This document shows, piece by piece, positions 6,677-15,390 of a DNA stretch of 64,000 bases; within the stretch, counting starts at the first letter, position 1; the number at the start of each line of letters is the position of its first letter. Source of the DNA: a virus; IMG/VR virus record IMGVR_UViG_3300036985_002432, positions 1 through 64,000 of that record. One strand, 5' to 3'. The position numbers and the translations under genes are program-made. The notes under the pieces were generated by a model. The model had not been told where the DNA came from, did not search any database, and worked only from the letters and a program-made list of their open reading frames with translations.

Positions 6677-9427
6677 ATGCAGGTTATCAACGCGTTGCAA
6701 GCTAAGGCTGGTGCAAAAGTAAAACAAAATAGACTGGGTAGTGTTACTCAACCATTACAGTTTATCCCTAAGTCAGAAAAGGATGATCATTGGGCTGCAT
6801 GGAATTTAGATTGGTTAGAGTGGCAAGGACTCAAACAGATCCGTAGAAATGCCCGGAGACTAATGAAAAACTATAAACTTGCTAAAGGTATTATAGATAA
6901 GACAGATTATATCATAGAAGATGATAATGAATATAGAGATATTATAGATACACTTACTAAGGAAGATGCAACAGCATTAGAACTTAAGTTTTATCCTATT
7001 ATACCTAATGTAATTAATGTTCTTGTAGCAGAGTTTGCTAAGAGATCCACTAAACTTACATATAGAGCTGTTGATGAGTTCTCATATAATGAGATGATTG
7101 AACAAAAAAGATCTATGGTAGAAGAGACTTTGATGTCTGAAGCACAAGTTAAAATTAAAAGTGCATTAATGGAACAGGGTTTAGATCCTGAATCAGAAGA
7201 AGCACAACAAGAATTAAGTCCAGAAAAATTAAAGTCATTACCAGAAATTGAAGGTTTCTTTAAGAAAGACTATAGATCAATGGTAGAAGAATGGGCTACA
7301 CATCAACATAAAGTGGATGTTGGCAGATTCAGAATAGAAGAACTAGAGGAAAGAGCATTTAGAGATATGCTTATTACAGATAGAGAGTTCTGGCATATGC
7401 GCATGATGGAGGATGACTATGAAGTTGAATTATGGAATCCAGTATTATGTTTCTATCACAAATCCCCGGATGCAAGATATATATCACAATCTAACTTTGT
7501 AGGTAAAACTGATATGATGACTGTAGCAGATGTTATAGATAGATATGGATATCTTATGACTATGGAGCAAATGGAGTCCTTAGAAGCTATCTATCCTATA
7601 AGATCAGCAGGTTATAACATTGGTGGATACCAGAATGATGGTACTTTCTATGATGGTACTAAGAGTCATGAGTGGAATACTAACATGCCTTCACTAGGAA
7701 TGCGTCAATTAACTACTGCTATGGCTAACTCAGCACATAATGGTGGAGATGTTATCAACTATATTTTATCAGAAGGAGAAGACTACTATGAACAAGGTAC
7801 AGCATACTTATTAAGAGTATCTACTGCATATTGGAAATCTCAACGTAAAGTAGGACATCTTACTAAAGTAGCAGATAACGGACAAGTTACTGTAGAGATA
7901 GTATCAGAAGAATATAAAGTTATAGATAAACCTATATATGATACTAGGTTATTTAAGAATAAAACTAAAGACAATGTAATTCATGGTGATCATATTGATT
8001 GGATATGGATTAATGAAGTATGGGGTGGTGTAAAAATTGGTCCTAATATCCCATCTTTCTGGGGTATGAACAACCCTGGAGGATTTACTCCTATATATGT
8101 AGGTATAGATAAACAAATGATTGCACCACTTAAGTTTCAATTTAAAGGTGATAGCAGTATCTATGGATGTAAATTACCAGTAGAAGGTGCTGTATTCTCA
8201 GATAGAAATACTAAGTCAACTGCATTACTAGATTTAATGAAACCATATCAAATTGGTTATAACATTGTAAACAATCAGATAGCAGATATATTAGTAGATG
8301 AACTAGGTACAGTTATCTTATTGGATCAGAATGCATTACCAAGACACTCAATGGGTGAAGATTGGGGTAAGAATAATCTTGCTAAAGCTTATGTAGCAAT
8401 GAAGAATTTTCAGATGCTTCCATTAGATACATCTATAACTAATACAGAGAATGCATTAAACTTCCAACATTTCCAAAAATTAGATTTAGAACAGACTAGT
8501 AGACTTATGTCTAGGATACAATTAGCTAATTACTTTAAGCAACAAGCTTATGAAGTAATTGGTGTTAATCCTCAACGTATGGGACAACAGTTATCTCAAA
8601 CTACAGCAACTGGAGTTGAGCAAGCAGTATCTGCATCATATGCACAAACGGAAGTATACTTTATACAACACTGTGATTATTTAATGCCAAGAGTACATCA
8701 GATGCGTACAGACTTAGCACAGTATTATCATTCTACTAAACCATCTCAAAGACTTACTTATATGACAAGTGCAGATGAGAAAGTAAATTTTGAAGTACAT
8801 GGTACTGACTTAATGCTTAGAGACTTAAATATATTTTGTACTACTACTGCTAATCATAGAGCAATACTAGAACAGTTAAAATCTATGGCTTTGCAAAATA
8901 ACACTACAGGAGCTTCTATATATGACTTAGGTAAAGTAGTACAATCAGAATCTATTGCAGAACTTAATCATGTACTTAAAGCTTCAGAAGAGAAGACTAA
9001 TCAAATTAAACAACAAGAACAACAACAACAACAACAAATGCAACAAGAAATGCTTGCATCTCAAGAGAAACAAAAACAAATGGATATCCAAGCTAGAGCA
9101 GAAGAACAAGGTAAACAACTTGAAAATAATGTGGTTGTTGCTGAAATTAGAGCTTCTGGATATGGTGCATCTGCTGATGTTAATGAAAATCAAATGTCTG
9201 ACTATCAAGATGCTATGAAAGACTTACGTCAAACTGAACAGTATCAAGATCAAGTACAACTAGATAGACAAAAAGAAAGTAATAAAACTTTTAATCAGAA
9301 TTCCAAGAATGAGATTGAAAGAGAAAAAATTCAGGCACAAAGAGAGATAGCAGATAAGCAATTACAAGTAGCACAAACAAATAAAAATAGATTTGACAAG
9401 GGTGGTAGTAAAGATAAAAAATCTTAG
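6677..9427 (+). CDS. Portal protein
   Basis: A 916-residue protein directly after terL, in the expected place and size range for a crAss-like portal, the dodecameric ring through which DNA enters and leaves the capsid. The N-terminal half is mixed alpha/beta with long acidic helices (EEALMSEAQ-like stretches around residues 140-180). The central part carries GADPVxY-like strand-loop segments around HKSPDARY. The C-terminal 160 residues are a Gln-rich coiled coil encoded by a CAA/CAG microsatellite, probably the long helical barrel or crown that projects into the capsid. It ends in a basic tail (RFDKGGSKDKKS). It stops with TAG. No membrane segment is present. Confidence 0.88.
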   Translation: MQVINALQAKAGAKVKQNRLGSVTQPLQFIPKSEKDDHWAAWNLDWLEWQGLKQIRRNARRLMKNYKLAKGIIDKTDYIIEDDNEYRDIIDTLTKEDATALELKFYPIIPNVINVLVAEFAKRSTKLTYRAVDEFSYNEMIEQKRSMVEETLMSEAQVKIKSALMEQGLDPESEEAQQELSPEKLKSLPEIEGFFKKDYRSMVEEWATHQHKVDVGRFRIEELEERAFRDMLITDREFWHMRMMEDDYEVELWNPVLCFYHKSPDARYISQSNFVGKTDMMTVADVIDRYGYLMTMEQMESLEAIYPIRSAGYNIGGYQNDGTFYDGTKSHEWNTNMPSLGMRQLTTAMANSAHNGGDVINYILSEGEDYYEQGTAYLLRVSTAYWKSQRKVGHLTKVADNGQVTVEIVSEEYKVIDKPIYDTRLFKNKTKDNVIHGDHIDWIWINEVWGGVKIGPNIPSFWGMNNPGGFTPIYVGIDKQMIAPLKFQFKGDSSIYGCKLPVEGAVFSDRNTKSTALLDLMKPYQIGYNIVNNQIADILVDELGTVILLDQNALPRHSMGEDWGKNNLAKAYVAMKNFQMLPLDTSITNTENALNFQHFQKLDLEQTSRLMSRIQLANYFKQQAYEVIGVNPQRMGQQLSQTTATGVEQAVSASYAQTEVYFIQHCDYLMPRVHQMRTDLAQYYHSTKPSQRLTYMTSADEKVNFEVHGTDLMLRDLNIFCTTTANHRAILEQLKSMALQNNTTGASIYDLGKVVQSESIAELNHVLKASEEKTNQIKQQEQQQQQQMQQEMLASQEKQKQMDIQARAEEQGKQLENNVVVAEIRASGYGASADVNENQMSDYQDAMKDLRQTEQYQDQVQLDRQKESNKTFNQNSKNEIEREKIQAQREIADKQLQVAQTNKNRFDKGGSKDKKS
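9011..9037 (+). repeat. CAA microsatellite encoding a polyglutamine tract in the portal
   Basis: Near-perfect CAA trinucleotide repeats encode QQEQQQQQQ in the portal C-terminus, with further CAA-rich codons up to about 9080. Such tracts can vary in length by replication slippage. Confidence 0.85.
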
Positions 9428-9499
9428 TTAGCTATATAGTGCCAAAAATAATTTTTAAAATAATGAATATTTTAAATTTTAGAAGTTTATTTGTATAGA

Positions 9500-9520
9500 A
9501 TTATGTATATTAAATTAATA
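9500..9520 (+). promoter_or_regulatory. TATATT promoter-like motif before scaffold/capsid genes
   Basis: TATATT at 9506-9511, within TTATGTATATTAAATTAAT, lies 31 bases before the ATG at 9543 in the 115-base gap after the portal gene. It is the weakest match to the motif shared with 17435, 21997, 25265, 36423 and 43266. The rest of the gap holds AT-rich sequence and no gene. Confidence 0.4.
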
Positions 9521-9542
9521 ACCAATAATAATAACCAACAAT
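9521..9542 (+). promoter_or_regulatory. CCAAT/CCAAC unstructured translation leader
   Basis: The bases immediately before the ATG read ACCAATAATAATAACCAAC then AAT. A nearly identical leader precedes the gene at 12510, and a partial copy precedes 19639. It has no Shine-Dalgarno sequence and no secondary structure, so it may act as a translation-enhancing leader. Confidence 0.4.
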
Positions 9543-10784
9543 ATGAGTGAAGATAATAATGCACAGAATCTTACAACGGTAAGTGAAGTAGATGTAGACT
9601 TAGATGCAATGTTTGGAATGCCAGGTGCAGAAAATGTAATGTTACCAGATGATGGTAAAGAACCTGAAAAACCAAAAACAATGTTTACTAAAGAGATAGT
9701 AGACACCACGTTCCTTGACACACCTGGTAAAGAAGCCCCAAAGGTAACGGCACAGGAAAAAGTAGAAATTAATGAGACTATAGATGAACTTAATGGTTTA
9801 ATCTCTCAAGAAGAAGATGCTGGTAATAAAGGTAGACCAAAGGTTGATAAATCTGGACTATATGAATTAGCACAAAAAATGATTGAGGAGGGTAGTTTAG
9901 TAGGATTTGATGATGATAAAGATCTAGAAGATTATACTACTAAAGATTTTAGAGAGTTGTTTGAAGCTAATTTTCAAGAAAGAGAAAATAAAGTTAGAGA
10001 GAATACTCCAAAAGAATTCTTTAATGCATTACCAGAAGAGTTACAAGTAGCAGCTAAATATGTTGCAGATGGTGGACAAGACCTTAAAGGGTTATTTAGA
10101 TCACTTGCACATGTTGAAGAAATATTTGAATTAGATGCAACAAATGAAGATCACCAAGCAGAAATAGCAAGACAGTATCTTTATGCAACTAACTTTGGTG
10201 ATTCAGATGAAATAGAAGCTGAAATTGAAGATTGGGCAGATATGAATAAGCTTGAACAAAAAGCTAAACAGTTTAAGCCTAAGTTGGATAGAATGCAAGA
10301 AGAGATTATTGCTAGACAACTTGCAGATCAAGAAAATAAAAAACAACAACAAGCTCATCAAGCAAAACAATACATGGATAATGTATATGATGTATTATCA
10401 GTAGGAGAATTAGGTGGTGTAAAACTTGATAAAAAATTACAAAGCATGTTATATACTGGATTAGTACAACCTAACTATCCTTCTATATCAGGAAGACCTA
10501 CTAATATGTTAGGACACCTTTTAGAAAAGTATCAGTTTGTTGAACCAAGACATGATTTAATTGCTGAGGCATTATGGTTACTTGCAGATCCAGTTGGATA
10601 TAAAGCAAAGTTACAAGAACAAGGCGGTAAAGCAGCTACAGAAAAAACTGTAAGAATGCTTAAGACAGAAGAAGCAAGAAAAATATCTTCAACTTCAAAT
10701 GAAGAAGAAGAAAACAAGACTAGAAAAACAGGACAAAGAACCATACCTAGACAACAAGGTGGTAGTATGTTCAGAAGATTTTAA
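9543..10784 (+). CDS. Scaffold-like acidic coiled-coil protein
   Basis: A 413-residue, very acidic protein between portal and major capsid protein, the usual place for a capsid scaffold. It is rich in Glu, Asp, Lys and Gln, with long helical stretches (EKVEINETIDELNGLISQEE, then DWADMNKLEQKAKQFKPKLD and a Gln-rich QENKKQQQAHQAKQ). It ends in a basic tail (TGQRTIPRQQGGSMFRRF), a feature of scaffolds that bind capsid protein through a positively charged C-terminus. No enzymatic motif is visible. It is preceded by a promoter-like motif and the CCAAC leader. The assignment rests on composition and position, not on a recognised family. Confidence 0.65.
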   Translation: MSEDNNAQNLTTVSEVDVDLDAMFGMPGAENVMLPDDGKEPEKPKTMFTKEIVDTTFLDTPGKEAPKVTAQEKVEINETIDELNGLISQEEDAGNKGRPKVDKSGLYELAQKMIEEGSLVGFDDDKDLEDYTTKDFRELFEANFQERENKVRENTPKEFFNALPEELQVAAKYVADGGQDLKGLFRSLAHVEEIFELDATNEDHQAEIARQYLYATNFGDSDEIEAEIEDWADMNKLEQKAKQFKPKLDRMQEEIIARQLADQENKKQQQAHQAKQYMDNVYDVLSVGELGGVKLDKKLQSMLYTGLVQPNYPSISGRPTNMLGHLLEKYQFVEPRHDLIAEALWLLADPVGYKAKLQEQGGKAATEKTVRMLKTEEARKISSTSNEEEENKTRKTGQRTIPRQQGGSMFRRF

Positions 10785-10812
10785 TATAATAATAAACAAA
10801 TAAACAATAAAA

Positions 10813-12429
10813 ATGGCAACTCCAGTTTTAAACAATGGTATATTCCTGCGTGATACAGCTTATGCAGCTTCATCACACGTGGATTCATACCACCTTGTGA
10901 ACATGCTGAAAGATGCTGAGCCGATGGACCTTGGCCCAGTAGACTTATGGGCAATGGCACAGAAAGTAGAAATGCCTCTTTATCAGCTATCTAGCTTTGG
11001 AGGTAAAAACGTTATCAATGTAGATAATGCACGTGGTGAGTACAAATGGCAAACTCCAGTATCAATTGATCTTCCTTACATTATTGAAGACATTGAACCA
11101 GAGAATGACTTTAAAGGTGTTGAAGGTACTACTTTCAAGATCAAACTTAACAAACGTGAGTTTGGACATGGTGATATCATCACTTATGACAAATATAATG
11201 GTGTTGAGATGTACATCACTGCTGATGATATTCTTCCTATTGGAGATGGTTTCATCTATACAGTGCAATTAGTTAACAATGATAACTATAAGTATATTGA
11301 TAACAAGTATTTGGCTAATGGTACTAAAGTATTCCGTAAAGGTTCTGCACGTGGTGAATATGGTGAAAGATTCTCTGACATCATTACTAACACAGGTTTC
11401 CGTGAATTCTACAACTTTGTAGGAGGTGCTGAAGCTCACGTACATTATTCTATCTCATCACGTGCTGACTTGATGATCAAAGGTGGAATGAATGCAGATG
11501 GAACAGTTCCTGTAACTGAAATCTGGAGAACATTTGATAAGAACATTGATCCAGCTATTTCTTCTTTAGAGGACATGGTTAAAACTATGGGTAAAGACAC
11601 AGTTAAAAAAGCATTTGACAATGGTGATTTGTCACGTACTTTCTTGACTAACATGGAAGCAGCTCACTTAACTAAAATTGCTACGGATATTGAGACTTAC
11701 CTTATGTGGGGTCATGGTGGACGTGTACGTCAAGATGGACCAGATGATGTTAGATTGTCTGTAGGTCTTTGGAAGCAATTGGATAACTCTTACAAAAGAG
11801 TATACAATAAGAATAACTTTACATTGGATTTATTCCGTGGAGAGATTTATAACTTCTTTAATGGTAAAGTTGAATTCCAAGGTCCAGATCCTAAACGTTC
11901 TCTAGTAGTTCAAACAGGTATGGGTGGAATGAGAATGGTAAATGAAGCTATTAAACGTGAGGCAATGTCTTCAGGTTTATTAATTCAAGCTGCTGATATT
12001 GGTGCAATCACTGGTAAAGGAATGGACTTGAATTTTGGATTTGCTTACACTTCTTATGTTATTCCTTTCTTGGCTAATGTTAAGTTTGTATTGAATCCAG
12101 CATTTGATAACATTCACACAAATGATATTGAAAACCCAATCATTGATGGTTTCCCATTATCATCTTATTCATTCATTATCTTTGATATCACTGATAATAC
12201 AAATGATAATATCTATATGTTGAAATTATCTTGGGATAACCAATTGAAGTGGTGGTATCAAAATGGTACTATGGACTACATGGGACGTACTCAAGGATTC
12301 CAATCATCTGGACAATTCAACGGATACCGTGTAATGATGTCTCAAACAATGCCTGCTATTTGGGTTAAAGATCCAACTAAAGTATTGAAAATTGTTATGA
12401 GAAATCCAGTTACAGGTGGATCATTCTAA
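10813..12429 (+). CDS. Major capsid protein (HK97-type)
   Basis: A 538-residue protein in the canonical position after terL, portal and scaffold. It is predicted to form the HK97-fold capsid shell. The N-terminus starts MATPVLNNGIFLRDTAYAAS, and the body is rich in beta structure with a long central helix region (PAISSLEDMVKTMGKDTVKK). It ends NPVTGGSF. Arginine is written mostly as CGT, whereas nearly all neighbouring genes use AGA, a sign of selection for high expression. A strong terminator follows 14 bases after the stop, as expected for the most abundant structural protein. The N-terminus shows no obvious long propeptide. Confidence 0.88.
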   Translation: MATPVLNNGIFLRDTAYAASSHVDSYHLVNMLKDAEPMDLGPVDLWAMAQKVEMPLYQLSSFGGKNVINVDNARGEYKWQTPVSIDLPYIIEDIEPENDFKGVEGTTFKIKLNKREFGHGDIITYDKYNGVEMYITADDILPIGDGFIYTVQLVNNDNYKYIDNKYLANGTKVFRKGSARGEYGERFSDIITNTGFREFYNFVGGAEAHVHYSISSRADLMIKGGMNADGTVPVTEIWRTFDKNIDPAISSLEDMVKTMGKDTVKKAFDNGDLSRTFLTNMEAAHLTKIATDIETYLMWGHGGRVRQDGPDDVRLSVGLWKQLDNSYKRVYNKNNFTLDLFRGEIYNFFNGKVEFQGPDPKRSLVVQTGMGGMRMVNEAIKREAMSSGLLIQAADIGAITGKGMDLNFGFAYTSYVIPFLANVKFVLNPAFDNIHTNDIENPIIDGFPLSSYSFIIFDITDNTNDNIYMLKLSWDNQLKWWYQNGTMDYMGRTQGFQSSGQFNGYRVMMSQTMPAIWVKDPTKVLKIVMRNPVTGGSF

Positions 12430-12443
12430 TATGTCAAACTAAG

Positions 12444-12476
12444 TGAGGGGGGTAGCAATACCCTTCTCATTTTTTT
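12444..12476 (+). terminator. Strong rho-independent terminator after the capsid gene
   Basis: An 11-bp stem (TGAGGGGGGTA with TACCCTTCTCA, two G-U pairs) closed by a GCAA tetraloop is followed by seven T residues. It is probably the main stop for capsid gene transcripts, with some read-through to 12510. Confidence 0.93.
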
Positions 12477-12487
12477 ATTTTTTAAAA

Positions 12488-12509
12488 ACCAATAATTAAA
12501 ACCAACAAA
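12488..12509 (+). promoter_or_regulatory. CCAAT/CCAAC unstructured translation leader
   Basis: ACCAATAATTAAAACCAAC then AAA lies directly before ATG 12510 and is nearly the same as the leader at 9521-9542. No clear promoter motif sits between it and the preceding terminator. Confidence 0.4.
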
Positions 12510-13523
12510 ATGAGTTACACACACATTGAAATGACAAAAACAAATAAGTCAAGTGCAATTAGCATTAAACCTTATTTTGATAATTCAGCATCTAACATGG
12601 GACTAGAATCATATGGTCTATGTTTATTTGACGGAGTTAAACACCATGAACAACTAGGATGTACTGAAAGAAACGGAGTAGTACAATACCTAACAGGATT
12701 AAATGAATTTGCACCTGAGATTAAATTGTTAAAAGATCCAGAAGTAAAGGCAGCAAAGATTAAAGAAATTAGAGTAGCAGTTGCTGAGTTAGAAACAGAA
12801 TTAGCAGCTAATGTTTTAGATATTGAAGACCCATTGTTTTGGAATAATGTAGTTTTACTTAAACCGGATAATGCAGAATTTTGGAATAAGATACATATAT
12901 CATGTGGTAATGATCCAGTATTCTTAGACCCTACTGATCCATTTGACAGAATTAAACTTTATGCAATTGAAAATGGAGGCTTCTCTATAGTTGCTAGAAG
13001 TTATGATGATGCAAGATCAAAAGCTGTACCACCTAAATTTTATTTAGATAAAGTTGAGGAAACAGTTACTATTAAAACTGAATACAAAAAACTTAGAAAT
13101 AAGGCACTTGCCGAATTACAAAAATTGTATGACAAGAATAGTGTTAAACTATTTTATATTGCAAAAGCAGTGGATACAACAAGTGTACAATATAAAAAAA
13201 CAACACCTAATGATGTTATCTATGACAACATGGATAGACATATTAATGGTGAAGGTACTGAAGGAAATAAGGAAAGAGCTGCAAAAGGTTTCTTAGAAGC
13301 TGCACAATTGGATATGGAAACATTAAAAATTAAAGCAATTGTAAAAGATTCCGTATTTTTTAAGTATATTATTAATAAGGCAGATGGACATATTTATCAT
13401 GCTGCAACAAGTACGTTGTTAGGTAGAAATGTTTCTGATGTTATTGAGTTTCTCAAGAACCCAATGAATGAGGATATATTAAAAGATATGAATCAGAAAA
13501 TTGAGAAGCTGTGGAATATGTAA
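12510..13523 (+). CDS. Conserved structural protein after the capsid gene
   Basis: A 337-residue soluble protein. It has an N-terminal beta-rich part (SSAISIKPYFDNSASN), a helical hinge (KIKEIRVAVAELETELAAN), and a C-terminal part with YYxx-type aromatic segments ending ILKDMNQKIEKLWNM. The segment VFFKYIINKADGHIYHAAT followed by LGRNVSDVIEFLKNP looks like a well-conserved domain. Position directly after the capsid gene suggests a virion component or assembly factor. From memory, a protein of this type follows the capsid gene in several crAss-like phages, but I cannot assign a function. Confidence 0.72.
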   Translation: MSYTHIEMTKTNKSSAISIKPYFDNSASNMGLESYGLCLFDGVKHHEQLGCTERNGVVQYLTGLNEFAPEIKLLKDPEVKAAKIKEIRVAVAELETELAANVLDIEDPLFWNNVVLLKPDNAEFWNKIHISCGNDPVFLDPTDPFDRIKLYAIENGGFSIVARSYDDARSKAVPPKFYLDKVEETVTIKTEYKKLRNKALAELQKLYDKNSVKLFYIAKAVDTTSVQYKKTTPNDVIYDNMDRHINGEGTEGNKERAAKGFLEAAQLDMETLKIKAIVKDSVFFKYIINKADGHIYHAATSTLLGRNVSDVIEFLKNPMNEDILKDMNQKIEKLWNM

Positions 13524-13544
13524 CTATATATAAAATAAAATAAA

Positions 13545-14411
13545 ATGGCAACACCAAGTATTAAACGCAAAACTGTAGTAACTGATCCTGAAGGAAATAA
13601 GATAACTACTAAAACTAGAAAAACTAATTTATTTGGACAAAAAGGTTCATCTAAAACAATTATAAAATATACTGATCCTGTATCTTCTGGTAAAAAAAGA
13701 GATGTTAAGTATACAGATGCACCAGTACCAAGTGATGAAGAATTAGGTATAAAGAAAAAAGGTGGTGTTACTAAAATGAAAACAAAAAAGTATGCAAATG
13801 GTGGACCTAAATTATCTAAATATCAAAAAAAGGGTGAAGTAACTCCTTTTCAAAATTATATGAACGTTCCAGGAGCTATGGCTAGTGATACATCAGATGT
13901 ATTTGCTGGATCACGTGATGGTTCAAATCCCCCTCTTGACAAAGCTTATTATGAAACATATTATGCTGGTCAAAAAGATAAAAGAAGAGTTGGAAATGAC
14001 AAAATAAAGTATGATGCTAATGGTAAACGTATTTATAAAACTGGTGGTATGGTAAATGCTAATGCTAAGATTGCTGCTGCTAAAAAAGCAACTGGTAGAT
14101 CAGGTGGCACTACTAAAGCAATTTCTAAAGTTGTTGTTAAATCTACTTCTCCTAAAGGAAGAGTAGGTGGTACATCAACTGCTCCTAAAAAAGCTTTACC
14201 AAAAGCACAAATGGGTGCAATTGTTAATGGACCTAAATCACCAGGTGGTAAGCCAAAAGCAGGAGGAGCAATTTTAAAAAAAACAGATCCTACATTAGGA
14301 GGTAGAATACCTAAGTCTTTTATAGGAAAAGGTACACCAAAAGCTGGGGGTTTAATTTTAAAAAATATGTCAAAATCTAAGATGGGTGGAATGAAAGGTA
14401 AATCTTGCTAA
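13545..14411 (+). CDS. Lys/Gly-rich basic protein with an LPKAQMG motif
   Basis: A 288-residue, very basic, low-complexity protein with no hydrophobic core, so largely disordered. Short patterns recur: KKKGGVTKM, KKYANGGPK, IYKTGGMVN, GRSGGTTK, GRVGGTSTAPKK, and a degenerate repeat PKAGGAILK/PKAGGLILK near the end. LPKAQMG lies at residues 218-224 (14196-14216), one of six such heptamers in five proteins of this window. It ends in KGKSC and overlaps the next gene by one base (TAATG). Composition resembles virion core proteins that neutralise DNA charge, or a substrate of a maturation protease. Both are inference. Confidence 0.72.
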   Translation: MATPSIKRKTVVTDPEGNKITTKTRKTNLFGQKGSSKTIIKYTDPVSSGKKRDVKYTDAPVPSDEELGIKKKGGVTKMKTKKYANGGPKLSKYQKKGEVTPFQNYMNVPGAMASDTSDVFAGSRDGSNPPLDKAYYETYYAGQKDKRRVGNDKIKYDANGKRIYKTGGMVNANAKIAAAKKATGRSGGTTKAISKVVVKSTSPKGRVGGTSTAPKKALPKAQMGAIVNGPKSPGGKPKAGGAILKKTDPTLGGRIPKSFIGKGTPKAGGLILKNMSKSKMGGMKGKSC

Positions 14412-14842
14412 TGGCAAAGACTGGCTTATATAGTAATATACATGCTAAAAGAAAAAGGATAGCATCATGTTCCGGAGAGAGAATGAAAACTCCCGGAACT
14501 AAAGGTGCTCCTACTAATAAAGATTTTATAAAGTCTGCAAAGACTGCTAAAATGAAATCAGGAGGATCAACTCCAGCTTGGACAAGATCAGAAGGAAAAA
14601 ATCCTACAGGAGGATTAAATGCTAAAGGTGTTGCATCTTATAGAGCAGCTAACCCCGGTAGTAAATTAAAAACTGCTGTAACAACTAAACCTTCAAAACT
14701 TAAAGCAGGTAGCACTGCTGCTAATAGAAGAAAATCTTTTTGTGCCAGAATGTCTGGCATGAAGAAAGTAAATACAAGTGCAAAGACTGCTAATGATCCT
14801 AACTCAAGGATTAATAAGTCTTTGAGAAAATGGAACTGTTAA
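14411..14842 (+). CDS. DUF6321-like basic protein
   Basis: A 143-residue, very basic protein. The middle and C-terminal parts (TPAWTRSEGKNPTGGLNAKG, then RRKSFCARMSGM, then DPNSRINKSLRKWNC) match the pattern I associate with the DUF6321 family, seen in many phage and some bacterial genomes, whose function is unknown. The N-terminal segment MAKTGLYSNIHAKRKRI is also typical. I chose ATG 14411, which overlaps the preceding TAA by one base, over an in-frame TTG at 14405. It shares the KSGG-type motif with its basic neighbours. The conserved Trp, Arg and Cys residues imply a specific fold rather than simple disorder. Confidence 0.78.
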   Translation: MAKTGLYSNIHAKRKRIASCSGERMKTPGTKGAPTNKDFIKSAKTAKMKSGGSTPAWTRSEGKNPTGGLNAKGVASYRAANPGSKLKTAVTTKPSKLKAGSTAANRRKSFCARMSGMKKVNTSAKTANDPNSRINKSLRKWNC

Positions 14843-14853
14843 AATAATATATA

Positions 14854-15243
14854 ATGGCAAAGAAACTAGGATGTGCTTCTTGTGGAGGTACAAAAAAAAT
14901 GGCTAATGGTGGACCTATAAATAAACCAATGACATATGCACCACGTCAAAAAGGTGATACAAACCAACATATGGGAATATTTGGTGCACCTCAAATTGGT
15001 CAAGGAGCAATGGATGGTAAGACAGGTCAAATGAAAAAAGGTGGAGTTACTGTCAGTAGAGCAGTACAAGCATCTTGTAAAAATGGTTATGTTAGATCTG
15101 CTGATGGAGGTTGTGTAAAAGCAAGACCTATTCAATTTCAAACAGGTGGAATATTTTCTCCTGCAAAAAGAGTAGAAAGAAAAGTTAATAGAGCTATTAA
15201 AAAAAGTGTTAAAAACTCAGGTAAAATTATTAAGAATGCATAA
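14854..15243 (+). CDS. Small basic GG-motif protein with paired Cys
   Basis: A 129-residue basic protein. It starts with a possible metal-binding CASCGG and then repeats the local signature of this cluster: KKMANGGPINKP, GQMKKGGVTVS and FQTGGIFSP. In each, a Met or Phe and two variable residues precede Gly-Gly. The segment ASCKNGYVRSADGGCVKA has two Cys in a hairpin-like arrangement. The C-terminus is a Lys-rich helix (RVERKVNRAIKKSVKNSGK). The next gene overlaps its last eight bases. Likely a virion-associated basic protein, but no family of known function was recognised. Confidence 0.72.
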   Translation: MAKKLGCASCGGTKKMANGGPINKPMTYAPRQKGDTNQHMGIFGAPQIGQGAMDGKTGQMKKGGVTVSRAVQASCKNGYVRSADGGCVKARPIQFQTGGIFSPAKRVERKVNRAIKKSVKNSGKIIKNA

Positions 15244-15388
15244 GCCAAAAAAAGGTATGATTAAAGCTGTAATTAAAGGTGCATTTAAATCACTTAAACC
15301 AAAAAGTAAAGATGCTCGTGAAGCATATAGAGAAACAAAGGCTTATGAAAAGTCTATAAGAAAAGAGTTTAAACAAAAAAAAATATAG
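15236..15388 (+). CDS. Very small Lys-rich protein
   Basis: A 50-residue protein, about one third Lys or Arg, predicted to be a single amphipathic basic helix (KAVIKGAFKSLKPKSKDARE and AYEKSIRKEFKQKKI). I chose the ATG at 15236, which overlaps the preceding gene by eight bases, over an in-frame GTG at 15206. It ends with TAG two bases before the next ATG. Its gene neighbours are all basic proteins. DNA or RNA binding is plausible. No family recognised. Confidence 0.6.
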   Translation: MHKPKKGMIKAVIKGAFKSLKPKSKDAREAYRETKAYEKSIRKEFKQKKI

Positions 15389-15390
15389 TC

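Noticed and set aside
6308-6751. Minus-strand open frame over the end of terL and the start of the portal gene
   Set aside because: It overlaps two strongly supported + strand genes and has the composition of a reverse-complement shadow.
8955-9218. + strand frame of 87 codons in the portal C-terminus
   Set aside because: It is produced by the CAA repeat read in another frame (Asn runs). The portal frame itself is continuous.
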